The notes under the pieces: model-generated | Databases searched by the model: none | Told to the model about the DNA's origin: nothing | The model's input: the letters and a program-made list of their open reading frames with translations, nothing else | Part shown: piece after piece, positions 50,803 through 59,154 of the stretch | Layout: each line of letters starts with the position of its first letter | Numbering within the stretch: position 1 is the stretch's first letter | Program-made: the position numbers and the translations under genes | From: Paenibacillus guangzhouensis | GTDB lineage: Bacteria; Bacillota; Bacilli; Paenibacillales; Paenibacillaceae | DNA length: 64,000 nucleotides | Direction of reading: 5' to 3' | Assembly (NCBI RefSeq): GCF_009363075.1 | Contig: NZ_CP045293.1 | Span: 5,016,501-5,080,500, forward strand

Positions 50803-50840
50803 AAAAGAGCACCCGGATCCAAGTGATCGGGTGCTTTTCG
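50803..50840. terminator. Bidirectional terminator
   Basis: AGCACCC..GATC / GATC..GGGTGCT (50808-50819/50825-50835, one bulge) with T runs on both exits, between convergent genes. Confidence 0.8.
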
Positions 50841-50856
50841 ATTTACACGGTATAGC

Positions 50857-51429
50857 TTAGCGAAGCCATACCGTCTTCTCTGCGGCAGGAATTCGCTTGC
50901 TCTGCGGCGCATCCATATCGGGATAACCTACATAGATTAAACCTACAAGCCGTTCTCGGCCACTCAATCCGAAGGCTTCCTGCATGATCGGATGATACAT
51001 CGGGTCACCCGTCCGCCAGACTGCGCCAAGTCCTAGCGCATGTGCTGCAAGCAGCATGTTCTGCACGGCTGCATGTACCGCAGCATACTCCTCGATCTCC
51101 GTTACATTCGCATCATCTGCTGGCGTTACAGCTACCGCAATGACGATTGGCGAACGAAATGCCTTCTTCTCATGATTGCTGCGCTGCTCAGCTTCTTCGT
51201 CCGTAGAGAGTCCGCTCCCTTGAGAAAGGGCAATATCCGCATAGGCCCGTCCAAGTACGCGACGCCCTTCACCTTCCATGACGAAGAACTTCCACGGCTC
51301 TGTACGCCGATGGTTCGGCGCCCAAGTTGCCGCTTCTAATAATTGCTCGATCTGTTCCTGCGGCACCGCGTCCTGCTTCACTTTCCCGATGCTGCGTCTA
51401 TGCTGAATGGTTTCGAATACGTCTGTCAT
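50857..51429 (-). CDS. Nitroreductase family protein
   Basis: 190 residues. FMN-binding nitroreductase of the YfhC/TdsD type: IQHRRSIGKVKQDAVPQEQI, TWAPNHRRTEPWKFFVMEG, AVHAAVQNMLLAAHALGLGAVWRTG, GLIYVGYP. Cytoplasmic oxidoreductase using NAD(P)H; substrate unknown. Not closely related to the other nitroreductase at 37514. Convergent with the hydrolase at 49947. Confidence 0.87.
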   Translation of the reverse strand: MTDVFETIQHRRSIGKVKQDAVPQEQIEQLLEAATWAPNHRRTEPWKFFVMEGEGRRVLGRAYADIALSQGSGLSTDEEAEQRSNHEKKAFRSPIVIAVAVTPADDANVTEIEEYAAVHAAVQNMLLAAHALGLGAVWRTGDPMYHPIMQEAFGLSGRERLVGLIYVGYPDMDAPQSKRIPAAEKTVWLR

Positions 51430-51588
51430 CTCGTCATATCTCCTGTCAATTATAATTTTAACGTTTATCCCATCATTTTAACATAAATATCCTATTCCCA
51501 AGCAAAGAACGAGTTATTTACGCGCTGTGGAACGAACCACCCCAAATATTTTACAATAGGAGTATCTAATACGTACGAAGGAGATCGT

Positions 51589-52467
51589 ATGGAACCGACA
51601 CTTGAAACGTTATATACCACTTACCGGGGCTTGCTTCAATCCATTGCGTACCGAATGCTGGGATCGATCACCGAAGCCGAGGATATTGTACAGGATCTAT
51701 TCATTGCCTATGCCCAGTCTCCCACCCATGCGATTCAGAACGAAAAAGCTTATCTGATCAAAATGGTGACCAATCGCTGCATCAACAACCTGAAGAGCGC
51801 CCGCAAGCAGCGCGAAGTCTATGTCGGTCCCTGGCTGCCAGAACCGCAGGTGTCGAGTCTTGAGGAACGCCCAGATGACAGTTTCATGCAGCGCGAGCAT
51901 ATTTCTTATGCCCTACTTGTTCTGATGGAGCAGCTATCACCTGTTGAGCGTGCAGTTTTCATCCTGCGTGAAACGCTCGATTACAGCTATCAAGAGATTG
52001 GCGAGTTGCTGAACAAGACGTCGACCAATTGCCGACAAATCTTTAGCCGGGCGCAGAAGAAGCTGCAACCTGAGCTGACCGATGCCACAGCCAAAGCCGA
52101 TCTTGCCGAACGTCTATCGATAAGCTTCATCGAAGCATCCCGCACCGGGAACTTCCAGCATTTCGTTACGATGATTACCGAAGATGCCATCCTGCTCAGC
52201 GATGGTGGCGGACGTGTCAAGGCAGCCATCAATCCGATCTATGGAAGAGAACGGATCTATGCCTTTCTACATGGCATCCATGTCAAAAGAGACGCATCCT
52301 ATCAGGTGCGCTTGATCCATACGAACGGCAGCCCAGGAATCCTCATTCATGCCGGCGAGGAAGTTTACGCGATGATTGCTTTTCAACCGGATGCGACGGG
52401 CGAGAAAGCACAATCAATCTATTTCATTCGAAATCCGGATAAACTCTCGCATATTCATCTCCAGTAA
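51589..52467 (+). CDS. ECF sigma factor of the ECF41/SigJ type
   Basis: 292 residues. Sigma2 (about 5-75: TYRGLLQSIAYRMLGSITEAEDIVQDLF) and sigma4 (about 110-165: LSPVERAVFILRETLDYSYQEIG..TNCRQIFSRAQKKL) are followed by a C-terminal SnoaL-like extension (about 170-290, including NPIYGRERIYAFLHGI). That extension is the fused regulatory domain of ECF41 sigma factors, which lack a separate anti-sigma. Known neighbours of this group are carboxymuconolactone decarboxylases, as seen here at 52553. Start after GAAGGAGA. No matching promoter is visible in front of this gene itself, consistent with no autoregulation. Confidence 0.9.
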   Translation: MEPTLETLYTTYRGLLQSIAYRMLGSITEAEDIVQDLFIAYAQSPTHAIQNEKAYLIKMVTNRCINNLKSARKQREVYVGPWLPEPQVSSLEERPDDSFMQREHISYALLVLMEQLSPVERAVFILRETLDYSYQEIGELLNKTSTNCRQIFSRAQKKLQPELTDATAKADLAERLSISFIEASRTGNFQHFVTMITEDAILLSDGGGRVKAAINPIYGRERIYAFLHGIHVKRDASYQVRLIHTNGSPGILIHAGEEVYAMIAFQPDATGEKAQSIYFIRNPDKLSHIHLQ

Positions 52468-52494
52468 TGTCACAAATGGAATCTCTATCTTGTC
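52468..52494 (+). promoter_or_regulatory. Predicted ECF41-type promoter of the decarboxylase-family gene
   Basis: TGTCACA (52468-52474), 16 bp, TGTC (52491-52494). The recalled consensus for this sigma group is TGTCACA-N16-CGTC, so only one base differs. It begins directly after the stop codon of the sigma gene. Confidence 0.7.
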
Positions 52495-52552
52495 TATAGC
52501 TATGAGAAGCAAAAATCATGCTTAACAATAGACATATTGGAGGGATTTCCAC

Positions 52553-52990
52553 ATGGAACAAAGAATGCAAATGAACGTTGTCAATCCAGAGGGTTATCGT
52601 GCGATGCTAGGATTAGAGCAGTACCTGCATGACTCCACGATCGACAAGAACATCCTCGAGCTCATCAAAATTCGCGCCTCCCAGATCAACGGCTGCGCCT
52701 TCTGTCTCGATATGCATACCAAAGACGCGCGCAAGCTCGGCGAGACGGAACAGCGCATTTATCTGCTGAATGCATGGCGGGAAGCGCCTTACTACACGCC
52801 GCAAGAGCGCAGCGTCCTCGCGCTCACCGAAGCGGTTACCCTCATTTCGAAGAACCAGGTTCCCGATGAGATCTATCAAGAAGCAGCGACGCATTACAGC
52901 CAGAAGGAGCTGGCTGATATCATTATGGCGATCATTACGATCAATGCTTGGAATCGCATCGCGATCTCTACGCTCATGATGCCTGTGTAA
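52553..52990 (+). CDS. Carboxymuconolactone decarboxylase (AhpD-like) family protein
   Basis: 145 residues. All-helical CMD fold with the redox motif CAFCLDMH (CxxC plus His) in KIRASQINGCAFC. Members are peroxidase-like or decarboxylating enzymes; in ECF41 loci they are the usual target gene. Preceded by the promoter at 52468 and GGAGGG. Followed by a strong terminator, so the sigma factor and this gene form a two-gene module with an internal sigma-dependent promoter. Confidence 0.9.
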   Translation: MEQRMQMNVVNPEGYRAMLGLEQYLHDSTIDKNILELIKIRASQINGCAFCLDMHTKDARKLGETEQRIYLLNAWREAPYYTPQERSVLALTEAVTLISKNQVPDEIYQEAATHYSQKELADIIMAIITINAWNRIAISTLMMPV

Positions 52991-53054
52991 GCTTGACTCC
53001 CTCGCCAAATTAGGGTATATTTGGAAAAATATCATCAACCCGCTCTTACGAAGG

Positions 53055-53109
53055 AAGCACCTCGTGAGGATTGCTGCATGGCAGCTGTTCTCGCGCAGGT
53101 GCTTTTTTG
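53055..53109 (+). terminator. Intrinsic terminator after the CMD gene
   Basis: AAGCACCT (53055-53062)/AGGTGCTT (53097-53104) with inner pairing and a T run. Confidence 0.75.
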
Positions 53110-53154
53110 TGTTGTCAGCAGCTTGGGTTGCCACGAAGGAGGATATTCATTTCT

Positions 53155-53973
53155 ATGAGACAGAAAATCATCGCCTTATGCACAACGTTAACCTTGTTAA
53201 CAGCCGTCATGGCCCCGGTTGCAGCGGATGCCGCTTCCTATGCCATCTCCGTATCCACGCAATCCGCCTTGAACAAGACGAGTGCTGCCGCAGACAAGAC
53301 GCAATCGGCACGCATCGCAAGCCTGCAGGGGGAGTTAACCACGCTCCTTCAATCAGAGGATCAATGGAATGAGCGTATTCTATCACTCCACACGAAGAAC
53401 GAGGAGGCGCTGCCGAGCTTACGCAAACAAATTCAACAGATCGGCCTGACCGAGCGAAGTCGATTGGAGCAGCTGGTCACGCAGACCAAGGCGAAATATC
53501 AGCCTCTCTTCCGATCCTACACCACTCTGAACGATCGAATTCAAACCGCCAAGGCACTGAAGAACAAAGAGTTGAATGCGCTTCTTCGCATTCAAGCGGA
53601 CAGCATGAAAACCGCGGTTCAGCTCGCTCGCGCAGAAATCCGGACGAAGGAGGAGGCCTTACGCGCTTGGAAGAGCAAGACAGCGGAGAACGTGAAGAAA
53701 GTCCGCAATACTCTTAAGGACGTGGACCCCATCAAGGTACAGATCCGAGCGGAGAAGAGTATCCTGAGCGCGCTTAAGAAGCAAATCACTACCCCTTCAC
53801 GGAACCTTACGGATGCCGTCAAAGCTACCGATGCCAAGCGAACCATTGATGCCCTAAGCGCATTGTCCACGACCATCCGCGACATCACGGCTCATCAGCA
53901 GAAAATTTACGCCTATGAGCAGAAAATTAGCGACGTTATCTCCCGAGCAAAATCCCAGCTTTCCGCCAAATAA
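53155..53973 (+). CDS. Secreted helical protein of unknown function
   Basis: 272 residues. A signal peptide (MRQKIIALCTTLTLLTAV..AADAAS, about 25 residues) is followed by an almost entirely helical, Lys/Gln/Ala/Leu-rich body with coiled-coil tendency (heptads in RSRLEQLVTQTKAKY, KSILSALKKQITT). No cysteine except in the signal sequence. No family recognised. Start: ATG 53155 (GGAGG 12 nt upstream); residues upstream of it in the same frame are read-through of a terminator. Confidence 0.75.
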   Translation: MRQKIIALCTTLTLLTAVMAPVAADAASYAISVSTQSALNKTSAAADKTQSARIASLQGELTTLLQSEDQWNERILSLHTKNEEALPSLRKQIQQIGLTERSRLEQLVTQTKAKYQPLFRSYTTLNDRIQTAKALKNKELNALLRIQADSMKTAVQLARAEIRTKEEALRAWKSKTAENVKKVRNTLKDVDPIKVQIRAEKSILSALKKQITTPSRNLTDAVKATDAKRTIDALSALSTTIRDITAHQQKIYAYEQKISDVISRAKSQLSAK

Positions 53974-53978
53974 GTTAA

Positions 53979-54020
53979 ACAGCAGCCTGCATCAGCTTCA
54001 AGTCTTTAGCAGGCTGCTGT
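53979..54020 (+). terminator. Hairpin after the secreted helical protein
   Basis: 12-bp stem ACAGCAGCCTGC (53979-53990)/(54009-54020). T run is lacking, so it may be a weak terminator or mRNA end. Confidence 0.55.
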
Positions 54021-54110
54021 ACGAATAAAAAGGACTTGCCCTGGGGCAGCCGATGGCTCGGAATGCCTTCCAGTTCAAGTCCTCGTATCGTTCAACACTT
54101 CATTGACTTC

Positions 54111-54377
54111 TTATTGTTGTTCCTGGCTCACACGGCGCTGAATAACTTTGTGAATGATAATGGATCTAAATTCAAACACAAGACCGAGCACTAGCATAAC
54201 GCCCATCACGCCAAGCATCGAGAGCTGTGCTGTCGTGCCGCTCGCTGCTGTTAATACTGTTCCAATATAGCCTTCTAATAGGGCAAAGGTAAAAAACGAG
54301 ATCGCGATGATCATCGAGTGTTTGCGTTTCGCCTTCAACGTGTCCATGGATTTCTCGGATAAGGATTTCGTAGTCAT
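54111..54377 (-). CDS. Small membrane protein, two helices
   Basis: 88 residues. A basic N-terminus (MTTKSLSEKSMDTLKAKRKH), two membrane helices (about 22-42 and 50-68) and a charged C-terminus (IIIHKVIQRRVSQEQQ). No family recognised. Start: ATG 54377 is 8 nt after GAGGAGG; longer reading is unsupported. Promoter at 54468-54495. Confidence 0.75.
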   Translation of the reverse strand: MTTKSLSEKSMDTLKAKRKHSMIIAISFFTFALLEGYIGTVLTAASGTTAQLSMLGVMGVMLVLGLVFEFRSIIIHKVIQRRVSQEQQ

Positions 54378-54467
54378 GTAAATAACCTCCTCGTGATTGT
54401 CACAACCGTCTCCCGCCAATCGCCGAGAGGTTGTGCCCGAAGATTGGAAGCGTTTTATATTGTTATG

Positions 54468-54495
54468 ATTATATTTAATCACAATTTTGTCACAA
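54468..54495 (-). promoter_or_regulatory. SigA-type promoter
   Basis: On the minus strand TTGTGA (54495-54490), 16-bp spacer, perfect TATAAT (54473-54468), 90 bp before the ATG at 54377. Confidence 0.7.
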
Positions 54496-54653
54496 TGGCA
54501 ATAAAATCCTTCAATTTTTGGACACAAATTAGACTCAGAACGTTAACAAATTGCATTTGAAAAGAATCCTTCGGTATGTGTAGCTAATCAAGTCGTTCAG
54601 AAATGCATGATTCCATTCTTGTTGGATGATGATAACAGGAGGAGGTGATGAGC

Positions 54654-54788
54654 ATGACAGGCAGAAACAGCAAACCTAAGAACGACGGCCCCGCAGCATC
54701 TCCATCCCGAATGGATCAATTCGGCGACAAACTGGCAGATAGCCGGGATGATAAGCAGGCAAGAGGAAATCGCAAACAAAATCAATAA
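54654..54788 (+). CDS. Small hydrophilic protein (44 aa)
   Basis: 44 residues, very hydrophilic (Lys, Asp, Asn, Gln, Arg), starting MTGRNSKPKNDGPAASPSR. GGAGGAGG lies 8 nt before the ATG at 54654, a very strong translation signal; the ATG at 54648 is too close. Composition resembles minor small acid-soluble spore proteins but no diagnostic motif is seen. An imperfect hairpin follows at about 54802-54829. Confidence 0.6.
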   Translation: MTGRNSKPKNDGPAASPSRMDQFGDKLADSRDDKQARGNRKQNQ

Positions 54789-55006
54789 GCGACAACCAAA
54801 TAGCCGCGCAGCGACATGCTGCAGCGGCTGTTAGACAATGGAATGGCACAGTCCTCATCGAACTTTTAACTCATTTTCATCTGGCCTTAAGGTTACTGTC
54901 CTATAATACAATCATCAAATACGAAACTTATCTGCATCCCAAACGTAACAAACCTTGAATGTAACGAACACCACTACGATGGTTGATATGAGAAAGGAAT
55001 TCACAA

Positions 55007-55405
55007 ATGGACCCTAAAAAGATAATTATGATAAGCTTCATGGCTTTCTTCATCGCATGCAGCACCAGCATCTGGAGTAACGAAGCAAATGCAAGCGCAA
55101 GCACATACAAGCAAGCAACCGACAATACATCGAATAACAATCCAGACGACCTGCTCCATGTACTTGGCGTTGACTCCGAAGAGCAAATCTACGATGCGCT
55201 CTACAATGGTCAATCCCTCGCCGACATCGCAAGCGAGAATGACATGGAAGTCGATCAAGTCGTTGATCTTCAGGTAGCGCAGCTGAGGTCACAGTTAGAC
55301 CAGCGATTCTTAAGCGGAAGCATTTCGTTAGAAGCTTATCAGGCCCAGATCGAAGAAATTCGCGACATGATTCAAGAGAGTGTACATCTCAAGATGATTC
55401 AATAA
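55007..55405 (+). CDS. Small secreted protein, DUF2680-like
   Basis: 132 residues. An N-terminal signal sequence (about 1-30, MISFMAFFIACSTSIW..) is followed by helical segments with the pattern DDLLHVLGVDSEEQIYDAL, NGQSLADIASEND and LDQRFLSGSISLEAYQAQIE. Alternating short helices of this type are seen in DUF2680-like envelope proteins. Role unknown. GAAAGGA lies upstream of the ATG; a strong terminator follows. Confidence 0.72.
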   Translation: MDPKKIIMISFMAFFIACSTSIWSNEANASASTYKQATDNTSNNNPDDLLHVLGVDSEEQIYDALYNGQSLADIASENDMEVDQVVDLQVAQLRSQLDQRFLSGSISLEAYQAQIEEIRDMIQESVHLKMIQ

Positions 55406-55418
55406 CATCCGGATGGAT

Positions 55419-55475
55419 GCAAAAAGAACCTTCAACCCGCGCTTCATGCGTGGTGTGGATGGTTCTTTTTGCGTT
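55419..55475. terminator. Bidirectional terminator
   Basis: Perfect 12-bp stem GCAAAAAGAACC (55419-55430)/GGTTCTTTTTGC (55461-55472) between convergent genes; the A/T-rich stem supplies T runs both ways. Confidence 0.85.
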
Positions 55476-55486
55476 CCCCATGCAGA

Positions 55487-56155
55487 TTAGGAAGGATCGT
55501 AGCAAGATCCATCGATATCGCATTGTAAGCCTGGAATGATCGTAAGTCCGCCTTGATCCTTCGCTAGCTCTTCATTCAGCACTTGCTCGAAGGACTCACG
55601 GTTCGTGACCCCTTGAATACGCTGACCGCCGATGATGAATGTCGGCACCGCGGACACCTTAGCTTCCTCATAGGCATGGCGGCGGGCCTCATCCTGCATG
55701 GACGTATACTTCCCGCTCGTTAGCGCCGCGCGGAAATCCTCTGCGTCTAGCCCAATGCCGCTCGCCAGTTCTACCAATACGTCCAGCTCGCCGATGTTCA
55801 GCTCCTCCTGATAAAAGGCAGCGAACACGCAGTTCATATAGTCATTACCTTTGCCTTGCTCCTTCGCGTAATGATACCCTTCGAATGCAAGACCCGTATA
55901 AGGATGTGGCGAAATACGTGGCAGCTTCATATCGACGCCCCATTTCTCCGCCATCGGCGAAATGTAGGAGTTCCAGCCCTGCAGCTTGCTTGGCTCATTC
56001 CAAGGATCGATCGGCTGCGATCCGCTAGGGCGAAGCTCGAACGGCATCCATTCCACTTCGACATCCTTGCCTTGAATCGCCTCTTCAAATGGTGTCTTCC
56101 CTAAATAACAGAACGGACATACAAAGTCCGAATATACTTGAATTTTCACAGTCAT
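55487..56155 (-). CDS. DsbA family oxidoreductase (FrnE-like)
   Basis: 222 residues, no signal peptide. Thioredoxin-fold with CPFC near the N-terminus (YSDFVCPFCYLGK) and cis-Pro in VSAVPTFIIGG. Matches the FrnE/2-hydroxychromene-2-carboxylate isomerase-like branch of DsbA proteins. The C-terminus has an extra CDIDGSC pair. Start: ATG 56155 is 9 nt after AGGAGG; the ATG at 56164 is closer to it than usual. Likely a cytoplasmic thiol-disulfide or protein-folding enzyme. Confidence 0.88.
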   Translation of the reverse strand: MTVKIQVYSDFVCPFCYLGKTPFEEAIQGKDVEVEWMPFELRPSGSQPIDPWNEPSKLQGWNSYISPMAEKWGVDMKLPRISPHPYTGLAFEGYHYAKEQGKGNDYMNCVFAAFYQEELNIGELDVLVELASGIGLDAEDFRAALTSGKYTSMQDEARRHAYEEAKVSAVPTFIIGGQRIQGVTNRESFEQVLNEELAKDQGGLTIIPGLQCDIDGSCYDPS

Positions 56156-56272
56156 TGTAACCAACCTCCTGTACTTCTAACTTATCTCTCGCACCTGTAA
56201 CCATTATAGTTACTAGTTAGTAGAGTGTCAATCTCTCGCACAGGTTGGCACAATAATCGCCCGCCGTCTTCG

Positions 56273-57151
56273 CTAAACGCTTGCGGTACTACCATGCTCC
56301 GGCTTGCTCGCCATCCAATCCTCCAGCGTCGCCACACGATCCGGAAATTCGCGGCTTCGCACCAAAAATCCCGCTCCATGCTGCGGCATGGGGTCTTGAT
56401 CCGTCGGCTGGTACCGAAGATCCACGCTCCATCGTACATGGTCGGAGAGGTTCGGTGTCGACATATGCAGCAGGCGATCATTGAACAGAATGGCCGTTCC
56501 CGCGCGCACCGGCAGGGCTACCGTCTTCTGACGGCCTAGCTGATGATCGTGCAGAGCGGTATACCCTGTTCCCGTATGCTTCTCATGGTGCCAATCCAAT
56601 ACCTTCGAATGCTGCGTCTTCGGCTTGAGATGCAGACAGCCGTTCTCAAGCGTCGCATCGATGAATGACAGCCACACCGTAATGACAGGATTAGCATTCG
56701 CATCCGGCCAATACGATTTATCTTGGTGCCACGGCACCGCTCCTGCAGCAACACCCGGAACCTTCGGACGCACGTTATACACCGGATTAGAGAATATTTC
56801 CCCGCCAATGAGCGACTCCACCGCATCGACGATTTTGGGATTGCTCATCAAATGGTAGTAGCCTGGCAGTCGGTCCCTCCAGCTCCGTCCGAACTGCAAG
56901 AAATCTTCTGAAGTCAGTCCCTGGAACAACTCCGCCAGTCGATATGGGAAAGGGCGGTGCTCCAGTTTATCCGTAATCAATCCTGCCGACGCCAAAGCAT
57001 CAGCAATCCATTGCACCTTCGTCTGCATCGCTTCCTTCGGCGCCATCATGTCTTCTTCATTTAGTAAATCTTCCAGTATCAGATATCCCTCGTTATGATA
57101 GAATTCCCGTTGTTTCTCCGTTAAGCTGCCGCCAAATGATCGTATCGCCAT
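56273..57151 (-). CDS. Phytanoyl-CoA dioxygenase (PhyH) family protein
   Basis: 292 residues. Fe(II)/2-oxoglutarate oxygenase fold with the facial triad His-x-Asp in PWHQDKSYW and the distal His in DRLLHMS, plus an Arg nearby (HVRWSVDLRY). Substrate unknown. Start: ATG 57151 follows GGAGG by 11 nt; a TTG at 57175 would overlap that site. Divergently transcribed from an AraC regulator at 57339, which probably controls it. Confidence 0.87.
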   Translation of the reverse strand: MAIRSFGGSLTEKQREFYHNEGYLILEDLLNEEDMMAPKEAMQTKVQWIADALASAGLITDKLEHRPFPYRLAELFQGLTSEDFLQFGRSWRDRLPGYYHLMSNPKIVDAVESLIGGEIFSNPVYNVRPKVPGVAAGAVPWHQDKSYWPDANANPVITVWLSFIDATLENGCLHLKPKTQHSKVLDWHHEKHTGTGYTALHDHQLGRQKTVALPVRAGTAILFNDRLLHMSTPNLSDHVRWSVDLRYQPTDQDPMPQHGAGFLVRSREFPDRVATLEDWMASKPEHGSTASV

Positions 57152-57338
57152 ATCCTTATCCGCCTCCAAGCTCAATTGAATTTGCTTGATTTAGCCTGAT
57201 TCTACCATGATGCATACGTAGCGTATTTCGATATTTTGCCGATCATTTATCATTTTTTCCGATAAACCATCTCTCCTATCCCGTTCCATGCTATGCTGTG
57301 GTAAAAACCATTTCGCTAGCGCTAGGAGTTGTATCTAC

Positions 57339-58184
57339 GTGACGATTGATCATCTGCTTCCTTCCGTCCGTTTGGCCCATCACTATCAGTTCCACGGCGC
57401 ATTTCATGACTTCAATCGTTATGGTTATTGCTATGCCTTCCACCTCTTCGACCGAGGTGTAGGAACCGTCATGATTGGCTCCAGACAGTACCCTGTCCGC
57501 AAAGGCACCTTATTCTTCGTCCCGCCAAAAATGATTCATGGCTTCCATACCGACCCGGACGCCGCACTCGCATCTTACAACATCTACTGTGATCTGTGGA
57601 TGGCATCGCCTCCTGTCACAACGCACCATCTCGCATGGGAGCCAGAACAATATGATTCTCCTGATGTGACGACCGTGAAGCCCTGCCCTGAAATCGACGG
57701 GCTGCCAGCCGTTATTCAGCTGCAACAGTATCCATTGCTCATCGAACTGTTCACGCACATCGTTCGCACCTGCAATCACCAAGGGCCTCACGCGGCATCG
57801 ATTACAACGCATCTGCTTCACGCTTTTCTGTTGGAGCTGTCACGAATATCACAGTCCCATCAGGATTATGATCCTCGCATCCAGCGCATTATCGAACGAA
57901 TGGAACAATCTATCGAGCAGCCGGATCATTATGAGACATGGTTAGCCCAATGCGGACTTCAGAAGAGCCAGTTCCATGAGCTATTCCGCAAAATGACCGG
58001 CTTACCTCCCAAAGCCTATGTCACACGAATCAAGATGCAGCGGGCAGCCGCAGCGTTACGCGAGAGCAATCAATCCGTCACCCATATTGCGGAATGGCTA
58101 GGGTATAGCACGATCCATCATTTCACGAGGCAATTTACGGCGTATTACGGTATCTCTCCGACACGTTTTCGAGGCACGCACTAG
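57339..58184 (+). CDS. AraC-family transcriptional regulator
   Basis: 281 residues. An N-terminal cupin-like sensor domain (about 15-135: VRKGTLFFVPPKMIHGF) is followed by two C-terminal HTH motifs (about 185-280: LAQCGLQKSQFHELFRKMTG and VTHIAEWLGYSTIHHFTRQF). Start: a GTG at 57339 is 10 nt after AGGAG; the longer frame begins with a Cys-rich stretch and lacks a signal. Divergent from the PhyH gene, the likely target. Confidence 0.87.
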   Translation: MTIDHLLPSVRLAHHYQFHGAFHDFNRYGYCYAFHLFDRGVGTVMIGSRQYPVRKGTLFFVPPKMIHGFHTDPDAALASYNIYCDLWMASPPVTTHHLAWEPEQYDSPDVTTVKPCPEIDGLPAVIQLQQYPLLIELFTHIVRTCNHQGPHAASITTHLLHAFLLELSRISQSHQDYDPRIQRIIERMEQSIEQPDHYETWLAQCGLQKSQFHELFRKMTGLPPKAYVTRIKMQRAAAALRESNQSVTHIAEWLGYSTIHHFTRQFTAYYGISPTRFRGTH

Positions 58185-58264
58185 TTACAATAAGTTAACT
58201 TCTTAATTTTATTAGGTGTTCCGCAGCAGAGTACGTTATAATATAGGGCGTGAGGTGAAAAGGA

Positions 58265-58612
58265 ATGAATCAACCGACATTGTGCCCTCGATTCGAGAAG
58301 GCTGTCGAAATATTAAGCAAACGATGGGTTTCCTTCATTGTCTTCCAACTGTTGTCGGGTCCGAAGCGATTCAGCGAAATTGAGGCATCCCTGCCGAATA
58401 TTAGCGGAAGACTGCTATCCGAACGACTCAAGGAGTTAGAGGTCGATGGCATCGTGAACCGTGCTGTCTATCCAGAGACACCCGTTCGTATCGAATATTC
58501 ATTAACGACGATGGGGCATGCCCTCGCGCCGATATTCAACGAAATCGTCAACTGGTCCTCCACATGGATCGACGCATCGAAGCTGAATTCAGATGAACAA
58601 GAATCTAATTAA
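58265..58612 (+). CDS. HxlR-family transcriptional regulator
   Basis: 115 residues. Single winged-helix HxlR domain: CPRFEKAVEILSKRWVSFIV, LSGPKRFSEIEASLPNISGR, LSERLKELEVDGIVNRAVYP, VRIEYSLTTMGHAL. The Cys near the N-terminus (TLCPRF) is the conserved position that senses electrophiles in some members. GAGGTGAAAAGG lies upstream. 16 bp before the CWC gene. Confidence 0.9.
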   Translation: MNQPTLCPRFEKAVEILSKRWVSFIVFQLLSGPKRFSEIEASLPNISGRLLSERLKELEVDGIVNRAVYPETPVRIEYSLTTMGHALAPIFNEIVNWSSTWIDASKLNSDEQESN

Positions 58613-58628
58613 GTCCGAGGCATATCCT

Positions 58629-58841
58629 ATGAATGATAAAGTGTTCGAAGTGGATCCCCATCCATGCCCGCTATGCGGACAAGATAACCGCTGCGGCTAC
58701 CGTGCAGGAACTGATGATTGCTGGTGCTTCCACACGTCGGTGCCCATGGCGTTAAGAGAGCGAATCGCACCCGAACTGCAGGGCAAGTCGTGCATCTGCC
58801 GTGAATGCGTCGAGGTATACCATAAGGAACAAACTTCATAA
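58629..58841 (+). CDS. Cysteine-rich CWC family protein
   Basis: 70 residues with eight cysteines in the CWC pattern: HPCPLCGQDNRCGY, DDCWCFHTSVP and SCICRECVEVYHK, probably a zinc-binding protein. Function unknown. Start: ATG 58629 with GAGG 8 nt upstream; the longer frame overlaps the end of hxlR. Probably cotranscribed with the HxlR gene. Confidence 0.85.
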   Translation: MNDKVFEVDPHPCPLCGQDNRCGYRAGTDDCWCFHTSVPMALRERIAPELQGKSCICRECVEVYHKEQTS

Positions 58842-58865
58842 GCTATAATCCAATACATGTATGAT

Positions 58866-58911
58866 TGCGACTGTTTTCTGGTATTTTACCGGGGAGCGGT
58901 CGTTTTTTATT
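58866..58911 (+). terminator. Intrinsic terminator after the CWC gene
   Basis: Imperfect stem GCGACTG..GGTAT / ..ACC..GCGGTCGT, followed by six T. Confidence 0.65.
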
Positions 58912-58956
58912 TTCAGAGAGCGAACGTCGATTGAAGATTTTTTAGGGTGACTTTAA

Positions 58957-58994
58957 AATATTCCTTTACAGGAATATTCCTTATGGGGTATATT
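58957..58994 (+). promoter_or_regulatory. Promoter with 22-bp palindromic operator
   Basis: AATATTCC (58957-58964)-TTTACA-GGAATATT (58971-58978) is a perfect inverted repeat centred on a -35 TTTACA (58965-58970). A TATATT -10 lies at 58989-58994 (18-bp spacer). This is the kind of site bound by ArsR/SmtB or similar dimers. It precedes the small frame at 59027 and the DoxX gene. Confidence 0.65.
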
Positions 58995-59026
58995 TAGTTT
59001 ACAAACAAACGATAGCGGAGGAATTC

Positions 59027-59095
59027 ATGATGAATAGGCATACGGAGCCGTTGAGGGTGGGATATCCACGCTTGGGCGTCTTGCAGACCATTTAG
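59027..59095 (+). CDS. Possible 22-aa peptide
   Basis: ATG 59027 (second ATG 59030) lies right after GCGGAGGAATTC, a strong ribosome binding site, and the frame stops at TAG 59093-59095: MMNRHTEPLRVGYPRLGVLQ.. It may be a leader peptide of the DoxX gene or the start of a truncated gene. No homology recognised. Confidence 0.35.
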   Translation: MMNRHTEPLRVGYPRLGVLQTI

Positions 59096-59154
59096 CGGCT
59101 CACTAAGTAAGCCGTATCGGAAATCCACATATCATAAGAGGAGCGTGTATTGAA

